Positions 35,752-45,375 of a DNA stretch of 64,000 bases are shown one piece after another. How positions within the stretch are numbered: the first letter of the stretch is position 1; the number at the start of each line of letters is the position of its first letter. The notes below the pieces were generated by a model, which ran no database searches, was not told the DNA's origin, and saw nothing but the letters and a program-made list of their open reading frames with translations. This DNA is from Constantimarinum furrinae. GTDB taxonomy: Bacteria; Bacteroidota; Bacteroidia; Flavobacteriales; Flavobacteriaceae. The translations under genes were made by a program, and so were the position numbers. The DNA is taken from NCBI RefSeq assembly GCF_014295415.1, contig NZ_CP052909.1, positions 1,240,001 through 1,304,000 on the forward strand, read 5' to 3'.

Positions 35752-38502
35752 ATGGATAAATTTTCATTTCTCAATGCGGTTCACCCTTCGTTTATCGCAG
35801 ATCTTTACGACAAATATTTACAATTTCCGGATAGTATAGAGCCCAGTTGGCGCGCATTTTTTCAGGGGTTCGATTTTGGTATCGAGAACGGATCTTTGGA
35901 AGCTTTGGGAATTGAACAAAACGGAGTTGAAATCCCGGGTGATGTACTCAAGGAGTTTCAGGTAATCAAACTCATTGACGGTTACCGAAACCGCGGACAT
36001 CTTTTTACAAAGACCAATCCCGTTAGAGAGCGAAGAAAATATATTCCAACGCTGGATATCGAGAATTTCGGCCTCAGCAATGACGATCTTCAAACCACAT
36101 TTAAAGCCGGAGAGGTACTCGGAATTGGAGAAGCGACTCTGGAACAAATTATTAAACACCTCAACAGTATTTATTGCGATTCTATTGGGATCGAATATAT
36201 GTATATTAGAAAACCTGAAGAGATACAATGGATTCAGGATAAGCTGAACATCAATGATAATCAGCCAAAATTTTCCGAAGCACAAAAAAAACACATCTTA
36301 AAAAAATTAAATGAGGCGGTCGCCTTCGAAAATTTCCTGCACACCAAATATGTTGGCCAAAAGCGTTTCTCGCTTGAAGGTGGAGAAAGCCTAATTCCTG
36401 CCCTCGACACCTTAATCGAGAATGCAGCCGAAAAGGGAGTGGAAGAGTTTGTAATGGGAATGGCTCACCGAGGTCGTTTAAGTACCTTGCTCAATATCTT
36501 CGGAAAAAGCGCAAAGGATATATTTAGTGAGTTCGACGGTAAGGACTACGAACAGGATATTTTTGACGGTGATGTTAAGTACCATCTCGGATGGACTTCA
36601 AAACGAACTTCAGACAGTGGAAAGGAGATTAACCTCAATATTGCGCCTAATCCATCACACTTGGAAACAGTTGGCGCAGTAGTTCAAGGAATTGCCAGAG
36701 CGAAACAGGACCGAAAATACAAGAATTCGATCGAAAAAGTCTTGCCTATAGTCGTCCACGGTGATGCTGCCATTGCCGGACAGGGAATAGTTTACGAAGT
36801 TGTACAAATGGCCCAGCTTGATGGATATAAAACAGGGGGGACCATTCATATAGTGGTTAACAATCAAGTTGGATTTACCACTAATTATCTCGACGGACGA
36901 TCCTCTACTTACTGCACCGATGTAGGTAAAGTAACTTTGTCCCCTGTCATGCACGTGAATGCCGATGATGCGGAGGCTGTGGTGCATGCCATGCTTTTTG
37001 CACTGGATTTCCGTATGACTTTTAAAAGGGACGTATTTATAGATCTGCTAGGGTATAGAAAGTATGGGCATAACGAAGGTGACGAACCCCGCTTTACACA
37101 ACCTCAGCTATATAAAGCGATCGCGAAACATCGCAACCCGCGTGATATTTATGCCGAGAAGCTATTCAAACAAGGAATTATAGATGAAGGGTATACACAA
37201 AAATTAGAAGAGGAATACAAAAATAAATTAGAGGAAAAACTGGAAGATTCACGTAAAGTGGATAAAACCGAGATCACGGCTATCATGAAAGATGCCTGGG
37301 AAGGTTTCCATTATGCTCAGGAAGAAAAAATGATGGAAGCCGTCGATACTACGGTCGATATTAAAGATCTAACCGAGATCGCCGAGGTGATCACTCAGCT
37401 TCCAAAGGATAAAAAGTTCCTGAGAAAGATCAGTAAACTAATTGACGCCCGCCACACCATGTATTTTAAAGACAATAAGTTGGATTGGGCTATGGGGGAG
37501 TTATTGGCCTATGGCACTTTGCTGAAAGAAGGGTACGATGTGCGCATGTCCGGACAGGATGTGGAACGTGGTACCTTCTCTCATCGTCATGCTGTAGTAA
37601 AGGTTGAAGAGAGTGAAGAAGAGATCGTGCTTCTTAATAATTTAAATGGGAAACAAGGCGATTTTTATATTTACAATTCATTGCTTTCAGAATATGGCGT
37701 CGTAGGATTCGATTATGGATATGCCATGGCGAGTCCTAATACACTTACCATCTGGGAAGCACAATTTGGCGACTTCAGCAATGGCGCCCAGATCATGATC
37801 GATCAATATATTTCGGCAGCCGAAGATAAGTGGAAGACTCAAAACGGTTTGGTCATGCTTTTACCACACGGTTACGAAGGTCAGGGTGCAGAACATTCTT
37901 CTGCTCGAATGGAGCGTTATCTTCAAATGTGTGCGACAGACAATATGTTTGTGGCAGATTGTACCACACCGGCTAATATGTTTCATTTGCTGAGAAGACA
38001 AATGAAGGTGGATTATCGCAAACCACTTATTATATTTACACCGAAGAGTTTGTTGAGACATCCTAAAGTGGTATCCACTAAGGAAGATTTTGCTGAAGGT
38101 AGTTTCCAAATGTTGATCGATGACACCGAAGCCTTAAAGCGAAAAGACAAGATAAAAACACTGGTGTTTGTTTCGGGAAAATTCTATTACGATCTGCTTG
38201 AGAAACAGGAAGAACTAGGAAGAAAAGATATGGCCATTGTTAGAATAGAGCAACTGTTCCCATTGCCCATTGAGCAAATGAAAGCTGTAATGAAGCAATA
38301 TAAAAATGCGAAGGATGTTGTTTGGGCCCAGGAAGAACCAAGAAATATGGGAGCCTATTCTCACCTGCTGTTGCATTTTGATGAAGCCAAGAATTTTAGA
38401 GTGTGCAGCCGAAAGATGTATGCTGCGCCGGCATCAGGAAGTTCGGTGCGCTCAAAGTTACGTCATGAAAAAGTGATTGAAAGTGTTTTTAGTACAGATT
38501 AG
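35752..38502 (+). CDS. sucA: 2-oxoglutarate dehydrogenase E1 component
   Basis: A 916-residue thiamine-diphosphate enzyme that decarboxylates 2-oxoglutarate in the TCA cycle. The N-terminus has the E1o-type motif FLNAVHPSFIADLYDKYL. The TPP site shows as VMGMAHRGRLSTLLNIFGK and VHGDAAIAGQGIVYEV. The C-terminal half contains SGQDVERGTFSHRHAV and LLPHGYEGQGAEHSSARMER, both typical of SucA. The E2 gene follows after 38 nt, giving the usual sucAB unit. The E3 subunit is not in this window. Confidence 0.97.
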   Translation: MDKFSFLNAVHPSFIADLYDKYLQFPDSIEPSWRAFFQGFDFGIENGSLEALGIEQNGVEIPGDVLKEFQVIKLIDGYRNRGHLFTKTNPVRERRKYIPTLDIENFGLSNDDLQTTFKAGEVLGIGEATLEQIIKHLNSIYCDSIGIEYMYIRKPEEIQWIQDKLNINDNQPKFSEAQKKHILKKLNEAVAFENFLHTKYVGQKRFSLEGGESLIPALDTLIENAAEKGVEEFVMGMAHRGRLSTLLNIFGKSAKDIFSEFDGKDYEQDIFDGDVKYHLGWTSKRTSDSGKEINLNIAPNPSHLETVGAVVQGIARAKQDRKYKNSIEKVLPIVVHGDAAIAGQGIVYEVVQMAQLDGYKTGGTIHIVVNNQVGFTTNYLDGRSSTYCTDVGKVTLSPVMHVNADDAEAVVHAMLFALDFRMTFKRDVFIDLLGYRKYGHNEGDEPRFTQPQLYKAIAKHRNPRDIYAEKLFKQGIIDEGYTQKLEEEYKNKLEEKLEDSRKVDKTEITAIMKDAWEGFHYAQEEKMMEAVDTTVDIKDLTEIAEVITQLPKDKKFLRKISKLIDARHTMYFKDNKLDWAMGELLAYGTLLKEGYDVRMSGQDVERGTFSHRHAVVKVEESEEEIVLLNNLNGKQGDFYIYNSLLSEYGVVGFDYGYAMASPNTLTIWEAQFGDFSNGAQIMIDQYISAAEDKWKTQNGLVMLLPHGYEGQGAEHSSARMERYLQMCATDNMFVADCTTPANMFHLLRRQMKVDYRKPLIIFTPKSLLRHPKVVSTKEDFAEGSFQMLIDDTEALKRKDKIKTLVFVSGKFYYDLLEKQEELGRKDMAIVRIEQLFPLPIEQMKAVMKQYKNAKDVVWAQEEPRNMGAYSHLLLHFDEAKNFRVCSRKMYAAPASGSSVRSKLRHEKVIESVFSTD

Positions 38503-38540
38503 ATTAAATAACCAAGTCCGAAAAGGAAAATAGAAATTAT

Positions 38541-39845
38541 ATGGCATTAGAAATGAAAGTTCCCTCACCTGGGGAGTCCATAACTGAAGTTGAAATAGCA
38601 CAATGGTTGGTTGAGGATGGAGATTATGTAGAGAAGGATCAGGCTATCGCCGAAGTGGATAGCGACAAGGCCACCTTAGAATTACCAGCAGAAGCCAGCG
38701 GAATTATCACCCTCAAAGCAGAAGAAGGTGATGCTGTCGCGGTTGGAGATGTTGTGTGCCTCATCGATACCGATGCGCCTCGCCCCGATGGAAAGGAGGA
38801 GGTTGAAACCTATAAAAATCCGGGAGACGAAAAAGGAGAAGGAAATGCGGGCCCGGATCTCGATAAAGCCGATGCCGAGAACAAGGATACCGGAGAGAAA
38901 GCCAAAGCACTGGTTCAAACACCATCGAAATCATCTACGCCATCTCAGAAACAGGATCAAAAAACGTATGCCAGCGGAACCCCGTCTCCAGCGGCCAAAA
39001 AGATTCTTTCAGAAAAGGATATCGACCCTTCAACGGTCAAAGGGAGCGGTCGTGATGGCCGAATTACCAAATCGGATGCCGAAAATGCAAAACCCTCCAT
39101 GGGTTCACCCGGAACCGGTGGCCGAGGGTCTGAACGCAAAAAACTCTCAATGCTGCGCCGTAAGGTAGCCGAACGACTGGTTTCAGCAAAAAATGAAACG
39201 GCCATGCTCACGACCTTTAACGAAGTGAACATGTCTGCCATCTTCGATCTTAGAAAAGAATACAAGGAATCGTTTAAAGAGAAACACGGTGTGAGCCTCG
39301 GATTTATGTCATTTTTTACTTTGGCCGTGGTGAGAGCTCTGGATCTTTATCCCGATGTCAACTCAATGATAGACGGAGATTATAAGATTACTTACGATTA
39401 TAAGGATATTTCAATTGCGGTTTCCGGACCAAAAGGGCTAATGGTGCCTGTAATTCGAAATGCTGAAAATCTTACTTTCAGAGGAGTTGAAAGTGAAGTA
39501 AAACGCTTGGCCATACGAGCCCGGGACGGGCAGATAACTGTGGATGAAATGACCGGAGGAACCTTTACCATATCTAATGGAGGTGTCTTCGGAAGTATGC
39601 TCTCAACACCCATTATCAATCCACCTCAATCGGGTATCTTAGGGATGCACAACATTGTTGAACGCCCCATAGCAGTAGATGGAAAAGTGGGGATTGCACC
39701 TATAATGTATGTTGCATTGTCTTATGATCACCGAATCATCGATGGAAAGGAGTCTGTTGGATTTCTGGTTGCTGTAAAAGAAGCGCTTGAAAATCCCGAA
39801 GAGCTTTTAATGGATAACGATATAAAGAAAGCCTTAGAACTTTAA
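38541..39845 (+). CDS. sucB: 2-oxoglutarate dehydrogenase E2, dihydrolipoyllysine-residue succinyltransferase
   Basis: A 434-residue core subunit. One lipoyl domain (1-77) has the lipoylated Lys in [10 protein letters not shown] Pro/Ser/Lys-rich linker follows, then the peripheral subunit binding domain ([19 protein letters not shown] and [12 protein letters not shown]). The catalytic domain ends with [13 protein letters not shown], where the HRxxDG motif carries the active His and Asp. It is co-transcribed with sucA and ends in a strong terminator. Confidence 0.97.
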   Translation: MALEMKVPSPGESITEVEIAQWLVEDGDYVEKDQAIAEVDSDKATLELPAEASGIITLKAEEGDAVAVGDVVCLIDTDAPRPDGKEEVETYKNPGDEKGEGNAGPDLDKADAENKDTGEKAKALVQTPSKSSTPSQKQDQKTYASGTPSPAAKKILSEKDIDPSTVKGSGRDGRITKSDAENAKPSMGSPGTGGRGSERKKLSMLRRKVAERLVSAKNETAMLTTFNEVNMSAIFDLRKEYKESFKEKHGVSLGFMSFFTLAVVRALDLYPDVNSMIDGDYKITYDYKDISIAVSGPKGLMVPVIRNAENLTFRGVESEVKRLAIRARDGQITVDEMTGGTFTISNGGVFGSMLSTPIINPPQSGILGMHNIVERPIAVDGKVGIAPIMYVALSYDHRIIDGKESVGFLVAVKEALENPEELLMDNDIKKALEL

Positions 39846-39866
39846 TCACGCAAATTCAATACAATA

Positions 39867-39896
39867 AAAAAACCCCGGAATGTTTCGGGGTTTTTT
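39867..39896. terminator. bidirectional terminator after sucB
   Basis: AAAAAACCCCG and CGGGGTTTTTT form a perfect 11-bp stem with an 8-nt loop. It can also end the minus-strand transcript from the response regulator and the small membrane ORF. Confidence 0.93.
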
Positions 39897-39929
39897 GTTT
39901 GCTTAGTTAGTTGAAATTAAACCTGGCTA

Positions 39930-40067
39930 TTATTTATATGAAACAAAATAATTCAGAATGTTAAGCAAAATGATGCTAACAATGGATAGAATTATTAAAA
40001 CAACGACTACTTTCTTCAGTGTTGTTTTCTTATTCGTATAATTCTTTTTCAGCATCGCATCTTGCAT
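39930..40067 (-). CDS. 45-residue single-pass membrane protein
   Basis: This short frame reads MQDAMLKKNYTN, then a basic KKTTLKK stretch, one hydrophobic helix of about 22 residues (VVVVLIILSIVSIILLNIL) and a short polar tail ending in Tyr-Lys. The positive-inside pattern fits an inner-membrane protein with a cytoplasmic N-terminus. It lies between the response regulator gene (55 nt upstream on the same strand) and the terminator at 39867-39896, where it is correctly placed to be the last gene of that transcript. Function is unknown. It is small enough that chance cannot be ruled out. Confidence 0.55.
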   Translation of the reverse strand: MQDAMLKKNYTNKKTTLKKVVVVLIILSIVSIILLNILNYFVSYK

Positions 40068-40122
40068 AGTGTAAAGATGGGAAATTACTTACTTTATTAA
40101 AATACGTGTTAACACGTAATTT

Positions 40123-40755
40123 TTATATAAGCCTGTCGTGATGCTCTTTAGCCCAGATAAGTAGACTGTTCGTCTTGGGTTCCAGATTTAGTTTGGTAAT
40201 GATATTACTGCGATGCTTTTCGACGGTTCTATAAGAGATAAATAATAAAGAAGCGATCTCTTTATTGGTTTTATCGTTTGCAATGAGCTTCAGAATTTTT
40301 TTTTCTGAAGGAGTTAGGATCGAAAGTGAATCATCGTACTCTTTATTTGTACTTAATAATTCCTTGATCTTTGGGCTAAAAAAGGCGTCTCCTTGTGATA
40401 CAGTAGTAATACAGTTTTCGATCTCTTCTAGAGCAAATTCTTTCAATACATATCCAAAAATATTGAGCTCCTGAGCTTTTTCATATAATTCCCGCTCTTT
40501 ATGCAGGGTAATGAGAACAATTTTAGTGTCTATACCATTAGCCTTACATTTCTTTGCGATCTCCAAACCACTCAAGTATGGCATCTGAATATCTAAAATC
40601 GCTATATCGGGATTTAATTTGGTAATAAGATTATATGCCTCTCTGCCATCGGTCCCGCTCCCAACAATGTTGTATTCCCGTTCGAGTAAAAAATCGTTTA
40701 ACCCTTTCAGTAAGAGAGGGTGGTCGTCTGCTATGATGATCGAATGACGATTCAT
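40123..40755 (-). CDS. LuxR/NarL-type response regulator
   Basis: A 210-residue two-component regulator. The receiver domain has the acidic pair at 10-11, the phosphoacceptor Asp55 in AILDIQMP and a conserved Lys near 109. The C-terminal LuxR-type helix-turn-helix reads LTPSEKKILKLIANDKTNKE then IASLLFISYRTVEKHRSNI. It overlaps the upstream kinase gene by 4 nt (ATGA), so the two form a matched pair. Its targets are unknown. Confidence 0.95.
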   Translation of the reverse strand: MNRHSIIIADDHPLLLKGLNDFLLEREYNIVGSGTDGREAYNLITKLNPDIAILDIQMPYLSGLEIAKKCKANGIDTKIVLITLHKERELYEKAQELNIFGYVLKEFALEEIENCITTVSQGDAFFSPKIKELLSTNKEYDDSLSILTPSEKKILKLIANDKTNKEIASLLFISYRTVEKHRSNIITKLNLEPKTNSLLIWAKEHHDRLI

Positions 40756-42767
40756 GATACCGGAAATTGAAATTCGATTAATGTACCGTTATTTTTCTTA
40801 GACTGAACGATCATTTGCCCGTTAAGGAATTTAGTTCGCTCCATAAGCGTCTTTAGCCCCAGTGACTTTACAGCACTGTATTTTTCAGAAAAATCGAATC
40901 CAATCCCATTATCCTTAATAGAAATGACGATCTTATTGGGAGCTTTTGAAATTGAGACCTTGCTGGCTTCCGCCTTGGCATGTTTAATAATATTGCTTAA
41001 ACTTTCCTGAACTATGCGGTAAATATTAACTTCCTGCTCAGAATTAAAAAGATTATCTATGTTTTCTATTTCTGAAGATATAAAGAGCGTGGTGTTTTCA
41101 TCAACCTGATTAATAGTATATTCTATCGCCTTGGTAATGCCCATTTCCTGAAGTTGAAAAGGATGCAACGCTCTAGAAATTGCTCTTACTTCATCAATGG
41201 TCTCGTCTACCATAGATTTAGTTTCGGTATCACCGGTATTCAGTAATTTATTTTTTATGAGTAACAGCCGCTGTCCAAGACCGTCATGCAAGTCTTTGGA
41301 GATTCGCAATCGTTCTTCTTCTTGTGAAATAAGCAGATCCTGGCTGTATTTCTCCTGAAGTAATTTTTTACTTTTTAATACCTGTCGGTTCCTGTATAAT
41401 AATAAAAGTCCAAAAAAGAGTACTAGTGCTATAATGATAAAAATTATCAATTCCTTAAAGGCTTGGTTGTCTTTTTCCAATAGCTGGATGCTCGCACTTT
41501 GCGCTACGAGTTCTTTTTCTTTCTTTTCGGTCTCATACAACGTTTGATAGTATGCCAGCGAATTGGCAGTACTCCTGTTATACACCGAATCTTTTATAGC
41601 CGTATATTGACTGCGGTTCTCGACACTTTTTTGATAGTCGCCATTGGCTAAATATAGGGCAGCCAGAAGATCGTACGATTCTAATATCGCATCGGTATAA
41701 TTATAAGATTTTGAATCATTCAGTTTTTCCAGAGCATAATCAATGGCAGTATCATAATCTTCTAGCGCAAAATGAAAATTGGCTATGGCGCCATTATAAG
41801 ATATTCTGGAACTGATATTTTCAACACCTTTAATCCACTCACTTAATTTTAATACTGCTTTGGCCGCATTATCAGTATCATTCTCTGAGGAGTAATATTC
41901 CACCAGTTTTGAGTTGACATAGATTAACTGATCTATGCTTCTGTCCTCCTCCGGAATACTCTCAAGGATACTAAGCGCCATATGTAAATTCTCGAGAAAG
42001 CGTTTTTTGTCTCCCTGCTTTTTATAGTCCAGGGCCTGATTGTAGTATTCTACTACCAGGTAATTATTCAAGCCCAGTTCTTTAAGCTTTACGATAATTT
42101 TATCCCGTTCTTCCTTCGCTTTATCGTAAAACCCATTCATACTGAACATGGTTGTTATACCCTGCTGCGAATGCACCATATAGGCGTAGTCTTCTAAAGC
42201 TTCAAAGTATTCATACGCTTTTTTATAGCTTTCCCCGGCAGGGACAAATTTACCTAAGCTCGAATAGGCCTGACCTCTGAATAAATAGGCATCAGCCTTA
42301 TAAAGAGAGTCTTTTACACCAAAATTTTCCAGTGCCAAAGTAAAATCATCTATCGCATCTCTGAGGTTAATTTTAAAATTGGCATTGCCACGCTTCAGAT
42401 ATAATCCCCCTAATAAAAAACTATCTCTTATCTTATATTTATGGGCGATAATACCGTTAATTATTGTCACCGCTTTCTCCGGCTGATTCTTCCGATTAGT
42501 AATAACCGCCTGTAAACGCATAGCCTTGCGAGCTGCCTGTTCGATACTGTCCATTTCCTTTGCCAGGTCTATGAACCGGAGACTATATTCTACAAATACA
42601 TCGTCGTCTTGTCGGTAAGATTTGGATATCACTGAATCCAAAGCGGTTAATTTTTCAGATACATTCGATGTCGTTTCGGCTAAATTCTTGTAATGTTCTA
42701 TATCCTGAGCATTCACCAATAAGGAGTGCACACACAAAAGAAGTAGGGAAAAGAATGATTTTGTCAA
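40752..42767 (-). CDS. TPR-containing sensor histidine kinase (HisKA_3 type)
   Basis: A 671-residue membrane kinase. It has a signal peptide (1-20), a long periplasmic array of tetratricopeptide-like helices, and one transmembrane helix (LIIFIIIALVLFFGLLLLY). A short coiled coil follows, then the HisKA_3 dimer helix with the phosphoacceptor His in RISKDLHDGLGQRL. The ATPase domain is of the NarX/DegS type, with IYRIVQESLSNIIKHAKA and DNGIGF. The start is TTG at 42767; it falls exactly before the signal peptide and no ATG is available. The signal is unknown; TPR sensors of this kind are widespread in Bacteroidota. Confidence 0.93.
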   Translation of the reverse strand: MTKSFFSLLLLCVHSLLVNAQDIEHYKNLAETTSNVSEKLTALDSVISKSYRQDDDVFVEYSLRFIDLAKEMDSIEQAARKAMRLQAVITNRKNQPEKAVTIINGIIAHKYKIRDSFLLGGLYLKRGNANFKINLRDAIDDFTLALENFGVKDSLYKADAYLFRGQAYSSLGKFVPAGESYKKAYEYFEALEDYAYMVHSQQGITTMFSMNGFYDKAKEERDKIIVKLKELGLNNYLVVEYYNQALDYKKQGDKKRFLENLHMALSILESIPEEDRSIDQLIYVNSKLVEYYSSENDTDNAAKAVLKLSEWIKGVENISSRISYNGAIANFHFALEDYDTAIDYALEKLNDSKSYNYTDAILESYDLLAALYLANGDYQKSVENRSQYTAIKDSVYNRSTANSLAYYQTLYETEKKEKELVAQSASIQLLEKDNQAFKELIIFIIIALVLFFGLLLLYRNRQVLKSKKLLQEKYSQDLLISQEEERLRISKDLHDGLGQRLLLIKNKLLNTGDTETKSMVDETIDEVRAISRALHPFQLQEMGITKAIEYTINQVDENTTLFISSEIENIDNLFNSEQEVNIYRIVQESLSNIIKHAKAEASKVSISKAPNKIVISIKDNGIGFDFSEKYSAVKSLGLKTLMERTKFLNGQMIVQSKKNNGTLIEFQFPVS

Positions 42768-42826
42768 ATCTCTATTGGTTTGTTACAGGAAGACTTTAAA
42801 AATACTAAAAAAATGTAACGCGCTGA

Positions 42827-43264
42827 TTATTTAACATATAAAGCATTTCGTCCATAATCGATCACAGCTCGAACCTCCTTTAAAAAATCGGCGCCTATAA
42901 TTCCGTGCACGACCTCTTCTTCCACCTGGGAAAGTGCTTCGTTTACATGGGAGAGATCGAAAATAATAAATGACATCTTGTTCAGTGTCCAGGATCCAAT
43001 GGTAAAAGTATTGTTCCATGTTACTTCCGTAAGCATATTTATGGCACCCGCACCGGCTGCTTTTATTGAACTTTCTTCACTTTTCATAGCAAAATACGAT
43101 ACACTCTCGAAGCCAATACAGCTCGTTGATGCTCCGGTGTCTAAAATAAAACTACCCTTTTTCCCGTTGATGCTAGCGGTGAATTTATAATGCCCGCTAT
43201 TTAATTTTTTTAAAGGGATTCTGTAAAACCCTTTCTTCTCCAATAATGATCTAAGTTGCGTCAC
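42827..43264 (-). CDS. retropepsin-like aspartic protease
   Basis: A 145-residue protein with the single-lobe aspartic protease motif Asp42-Thr-Gly-Ala-Ser in FILDTGASTS, then a second strand region and HGIIGADFL, in the layout of retropepsin-like or clan AA bacterial proteases that act as dimers. No signal peptide remains with the start chosen. I chose the GTG at 43264: the longer open frame to 43426 runs antisense through tatD and is not protein-like. It is divergent from tatD by 49 nt. The substrate is unknown. Confidence 0.8.
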   Translation of the reverse strand: MTQLRSLLEKKGFYRIPLKKLNSGHYKFTASINGKKGSFILDTGASTSCIGFESVSYFAMKSEESSIKAAGAGAINMLTEVTWNNTFTIGSWTLNKMSFIIFDLSHVNEALSQVEEEVVHGIIGADFLKEVRAVIDYGRNALYVK

Positions 43265-43274
43265 CCAATTTTTT

Positions 43275-43308
43275 TTGTAAATATAGGCAACAAAAATGGT
43301 TAGCTTTG
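43275..43308 (+). promoter_or_regulatory. promoter of tatD-ansA
   Basis: TTG at 43275-43277 and TAGCTTTG at 43301-43308, 23 nt apart. The -7 element ends 5 nt before the ATG at 43314, so the transcript is predicted to be leaderless. An upstream in-frame ATG at 43296 lies inside the promoter and is therefore unlikely to be used. Confidence 0.55.
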
Positions 43309-43313
43309 CAAAC

Positions 43314-44078
43314 ATGTTAACCGATACCCACACACATCTGTACAGTGAAGCCTTCAATGATGACCGTGAAGCAATGATGCAGCGTGCCTTTAAAGCAAAG
43401 ATCAATAGGTTTTTTATTCCTGCCATAGATTCTGGATATACCGAGGCAATGTACGCTCTCGAAAGCCGTTATCCGGAGCATGTTTATTTAATGATGGGAT
43501 TGCATCCTACATCAGTTAAAGAAAACTATAAAGAAGAACTTGCCCATGTTAGAGCGCAGTTTGAAAAGCGCTCGTTTTATGCGGTGGGTGAGATTGGTAT
43601 CGATCTGTATTGGGATAAATCCACTTTGGAAATTCAGAAGATCGCATTTAGAGAACAGATAAAACTTGCAAAACAATATACTTTGCCAATTGTTATTCAT
43701 TGCAGGGAAGCCTTCGATGAGATATTTGACGTTTTAGAAACCGAAAAAGATGAAAATCTCTTCGGAATTTTTCATTGTTTTACCGGAACTCGGGAGCAAG
43801 CAGAGCGAGCCCTTTCCTTCAACATGAAACTGGGAATTGGAGGGGTGGTTACTTTCAAAAACGGAAAGATCGACCGGTTTTTAGATCAAATCCCACTAAC
43901 GGAGATCGTGCTCGAAACCGACTCACCTTATCTTTCGCCTGTACCTTACAGAGGGAAACGGAATGAAAGTAGTTACCTATCTTTAGTCTGTAAAAAGGTA
44001 GCGACGCTCTATGGAATTTCTGAAGAAGAAGTCGCAAGAATAACCACCGAGAACTCAAAAGCCGTATTTGGAGTCTAA
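43314..44078 (+). CDS. tatD: TatD-family metal-dependent hydrolase (3'-5' exonuclease)
   Basis: A 254-residue TIM-barrel metalloenzyme. Metal ligands are visible: His6 and His8 in TDTHTHLY, Glu in GEIGIDLYW, His in IHCREA, His in FHCFTG, and Asp in LETDSPYLSP. Family members degrade DNA 3'-5', especially oxidised or apoptotic-type DNA, and some are D-aminoacyl-tRNA deacylase-like. I chose the ATG at 43314 over 43296 because the promoter element overlaps the upstream Met. It forms an operon with the asparaginase gene 33 nt downstream. Confidence 0.92.
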   Translation: MLTDTHTHLYSEAFNDDREAMMQRAFKAKINRFFIPAIDSGYTEAMYALESRYPEHVYLMMGLHPTSVKENYKEELAHVRAQFEKRSFYAVGEIGIDLYWDKSTLEIQKIAFREQIKLAKQYTLPIVIHCREAFDEIFDVLETEKDENLFGIFHCFTGTREQAERALSFNMKLGIGGVVTFKNGKIDRFLDQIPLTEIVLETDSPYLSPVPYRGKRNESSYLSLVCKKVATLYGISEEEVARITTENSKAVFGV

Positions 44079-44111
44079 ACTCCGGGGAACTTAGTATTTA
44101 ATACAAACCTA

Positions 44112-45140
44112 ATGAAAAAGCCAGCTAACATACTCCTTATCTACACCGGAGGTACCATTGGGATGATCAAGGATTTTGAAACAGGGACCTTGAAAAATTT
44201 TAATTTCAAAGATCTGTTAAAACATATCCCCGAATTAAAACTTCTGGATTGTAAAATTGCGACTAAAAGTTTTAAAGAGCCCATAGACAGTTCAAATATG
44301 AACCCAGCATATTGGGTAGACCTTGCAATGATCATTGAAAAAGAATACGACAATTTTGACGGATTTGTAGTGCTGCACGGGAGTGATACTATGTCCTATA
44401 CCGCCTCGGCTTTGAGTTTTATGTTGGAAAACCTCAGTAAACCGGTAATTTTCACAGGCTCACAACTTCCCATTGGTGACCTTAGAACCGATGCCAAAGA
44501 AAATTTGATCACCTCGATACAAATTGCAGCGCTGCAGGAAAAGGGAAATCCTAAAATTTCTGAAGTAGGACTGTATTTTGAATATAAATTATACCGTGCA
44601 AATCGAACGACGAAGATCAATGCCGAACATTTTGAGGCATTCGCTTCCCTAAACTATCCGGCACTGGCAGAAAGCGGTGTTCACTTAGTGGTTTCCTCTG
44701 AAGTACTCTATAAACCCAACAGGCGGAAGAAGCTGAAAGTAAATAAGAAGCTGGAATCTGGAGTGGTATTGCTGAAGATGTTTCCGGGAATGGATGAAGC
44801 GACAATATCACATATTTTAGCTTACGATAAAATGAAAGGTTTGGTATTGGAAACCTATGGTAGCGGAAATGTATCGAATGAGGAATGGTTTTTAAAAGCT
44901 CTGAAATCGGTTGTAGCCAGAGGCATACCTGTTGTGAATGTTACGCAATGTTCTGGAGGAAGTGTAACCATGGGACTTTATGAAACCAGTGTTGAACTTA
45001 AAAAAATGGGAGTGATCTCTGGAAAGGATATTACTACTGAAGCGGCTCTTGCAAAAATGATGTATCTTCTGGGTCAGAATGTATCTTCCAACAGTTTTAA
45101 GACTTTTTTCGAAACATCATTACGTGGAGAAATGCAGTAA
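44112..45140 (+). CDS. ansA: type I L-asparaginase
   Basis: A 342-residue cytoplasmic amidohydrolase that makes aspartate and ammonia from asparagine. Both catalytic Thr motifs are present: IYTGGTIGM near the start and VLHGSDTMSYTASALSFML. The lack of a signal peptide and the length fit the cytoplasmic type I enzyme. It is probably co-transcribed with tatD. Confidence 0.93.
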   Translation: MKKPANILLIYTGGTIGMIKDFETGTLKNFNFKDLLKHIPELKLLDCKIATKSFKEPIDSSNMNPAYWVDLAMIIEKEYDNFDGFVVLHGSDTMSYTASALSFMLENLSKPVIFTGSQLPIGDLRTDAKENLITSIQIAALQEKGNPKISEVGLYFEYKLYRANRTTKINAEHFEAFASLNYPALAESGVHLVVSSEVLYKPNRRKKLKVNKKLESGVVLLKMFPGMDEATISHILAYDKMKGLVLETYGSGNVSNEEWFLKALKSVVARGIPVVNVTQCSGGSVTMGLYETSVELKKMGVISGKDITTEAALAKMMYLLGQNVSSNSFKTFFETSLRGEMQ

Positions 45141-45219
45141 ATAAAGACTTGAAAAATTTTATCAAACTATTTTTTTTTTGTTATTTGCCGACCCGTTCTT
45201 AATCATAGTATTTTTATTT

Positions 45220-45307
45220 AGAGAGGTGGCCGAGTGGTCGAAGGCGCACGCCTGGAAAGTGTGTATACGCCAAAAGCGTATCGAGGGTTCGAATCCCTTC
45301 CTCTCTG
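45220..45307 (+). tRNA. tRNA-Ser (anticodon GGA)
   Basis: An 88-nt class II tRNA. The acceptor stem pairs AGAGAGG with CCTCTCT, followed by discriminator G. The anticodon loop is CTGGAAA with anticodon GGA at 45254-45256. A long variable arm (TACGC/GCGTA) is typical of serine tRNA, and the T-arm carries TTCGAAT. The 3' CCA is not encoded. Confidence 0.97.
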
Positions 45308-45310
45308 CGA

Positions 45311-45375
45311 ATACATTTATAAGGGAGTAATTTTTACAAGCTCGCTTGATAAAAATTACGACCGAAATAAATGTA
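45311..45375. repeat. nested inverted repeat behind tRNA-Ser
   Basis: Outer arms TACATTTAT/ATAAATGTA (45312-45320, 45367-45375) enclose a second pair GTAATTTTTA/TAAAAATTAC (45327-45336, 45350-45359), which in turn encloses CAAG/CTTG. All arms are perfect. This may be a transcript end, a processing structure or the remains of a palindromic element. It is followed at once by another perfect hairpin, CAATTGC-GAA-GCAATTG. Confidence 0.65.

Noticed and set aside
38728-39168. 146-codon open frame overlapping sucB in another frame
   Set aside because: It is very rich in Arg, Pro and Lys as expected from a shifted frame across the lipoyl linker. sucB is well supported.
43265-43426. N-terminal extension of the retropepsin-like protein
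   Set aside because: The extra 54 codons run antisense to the start of tatD and do not resemble the family. The GTG at 43264 is a better start.
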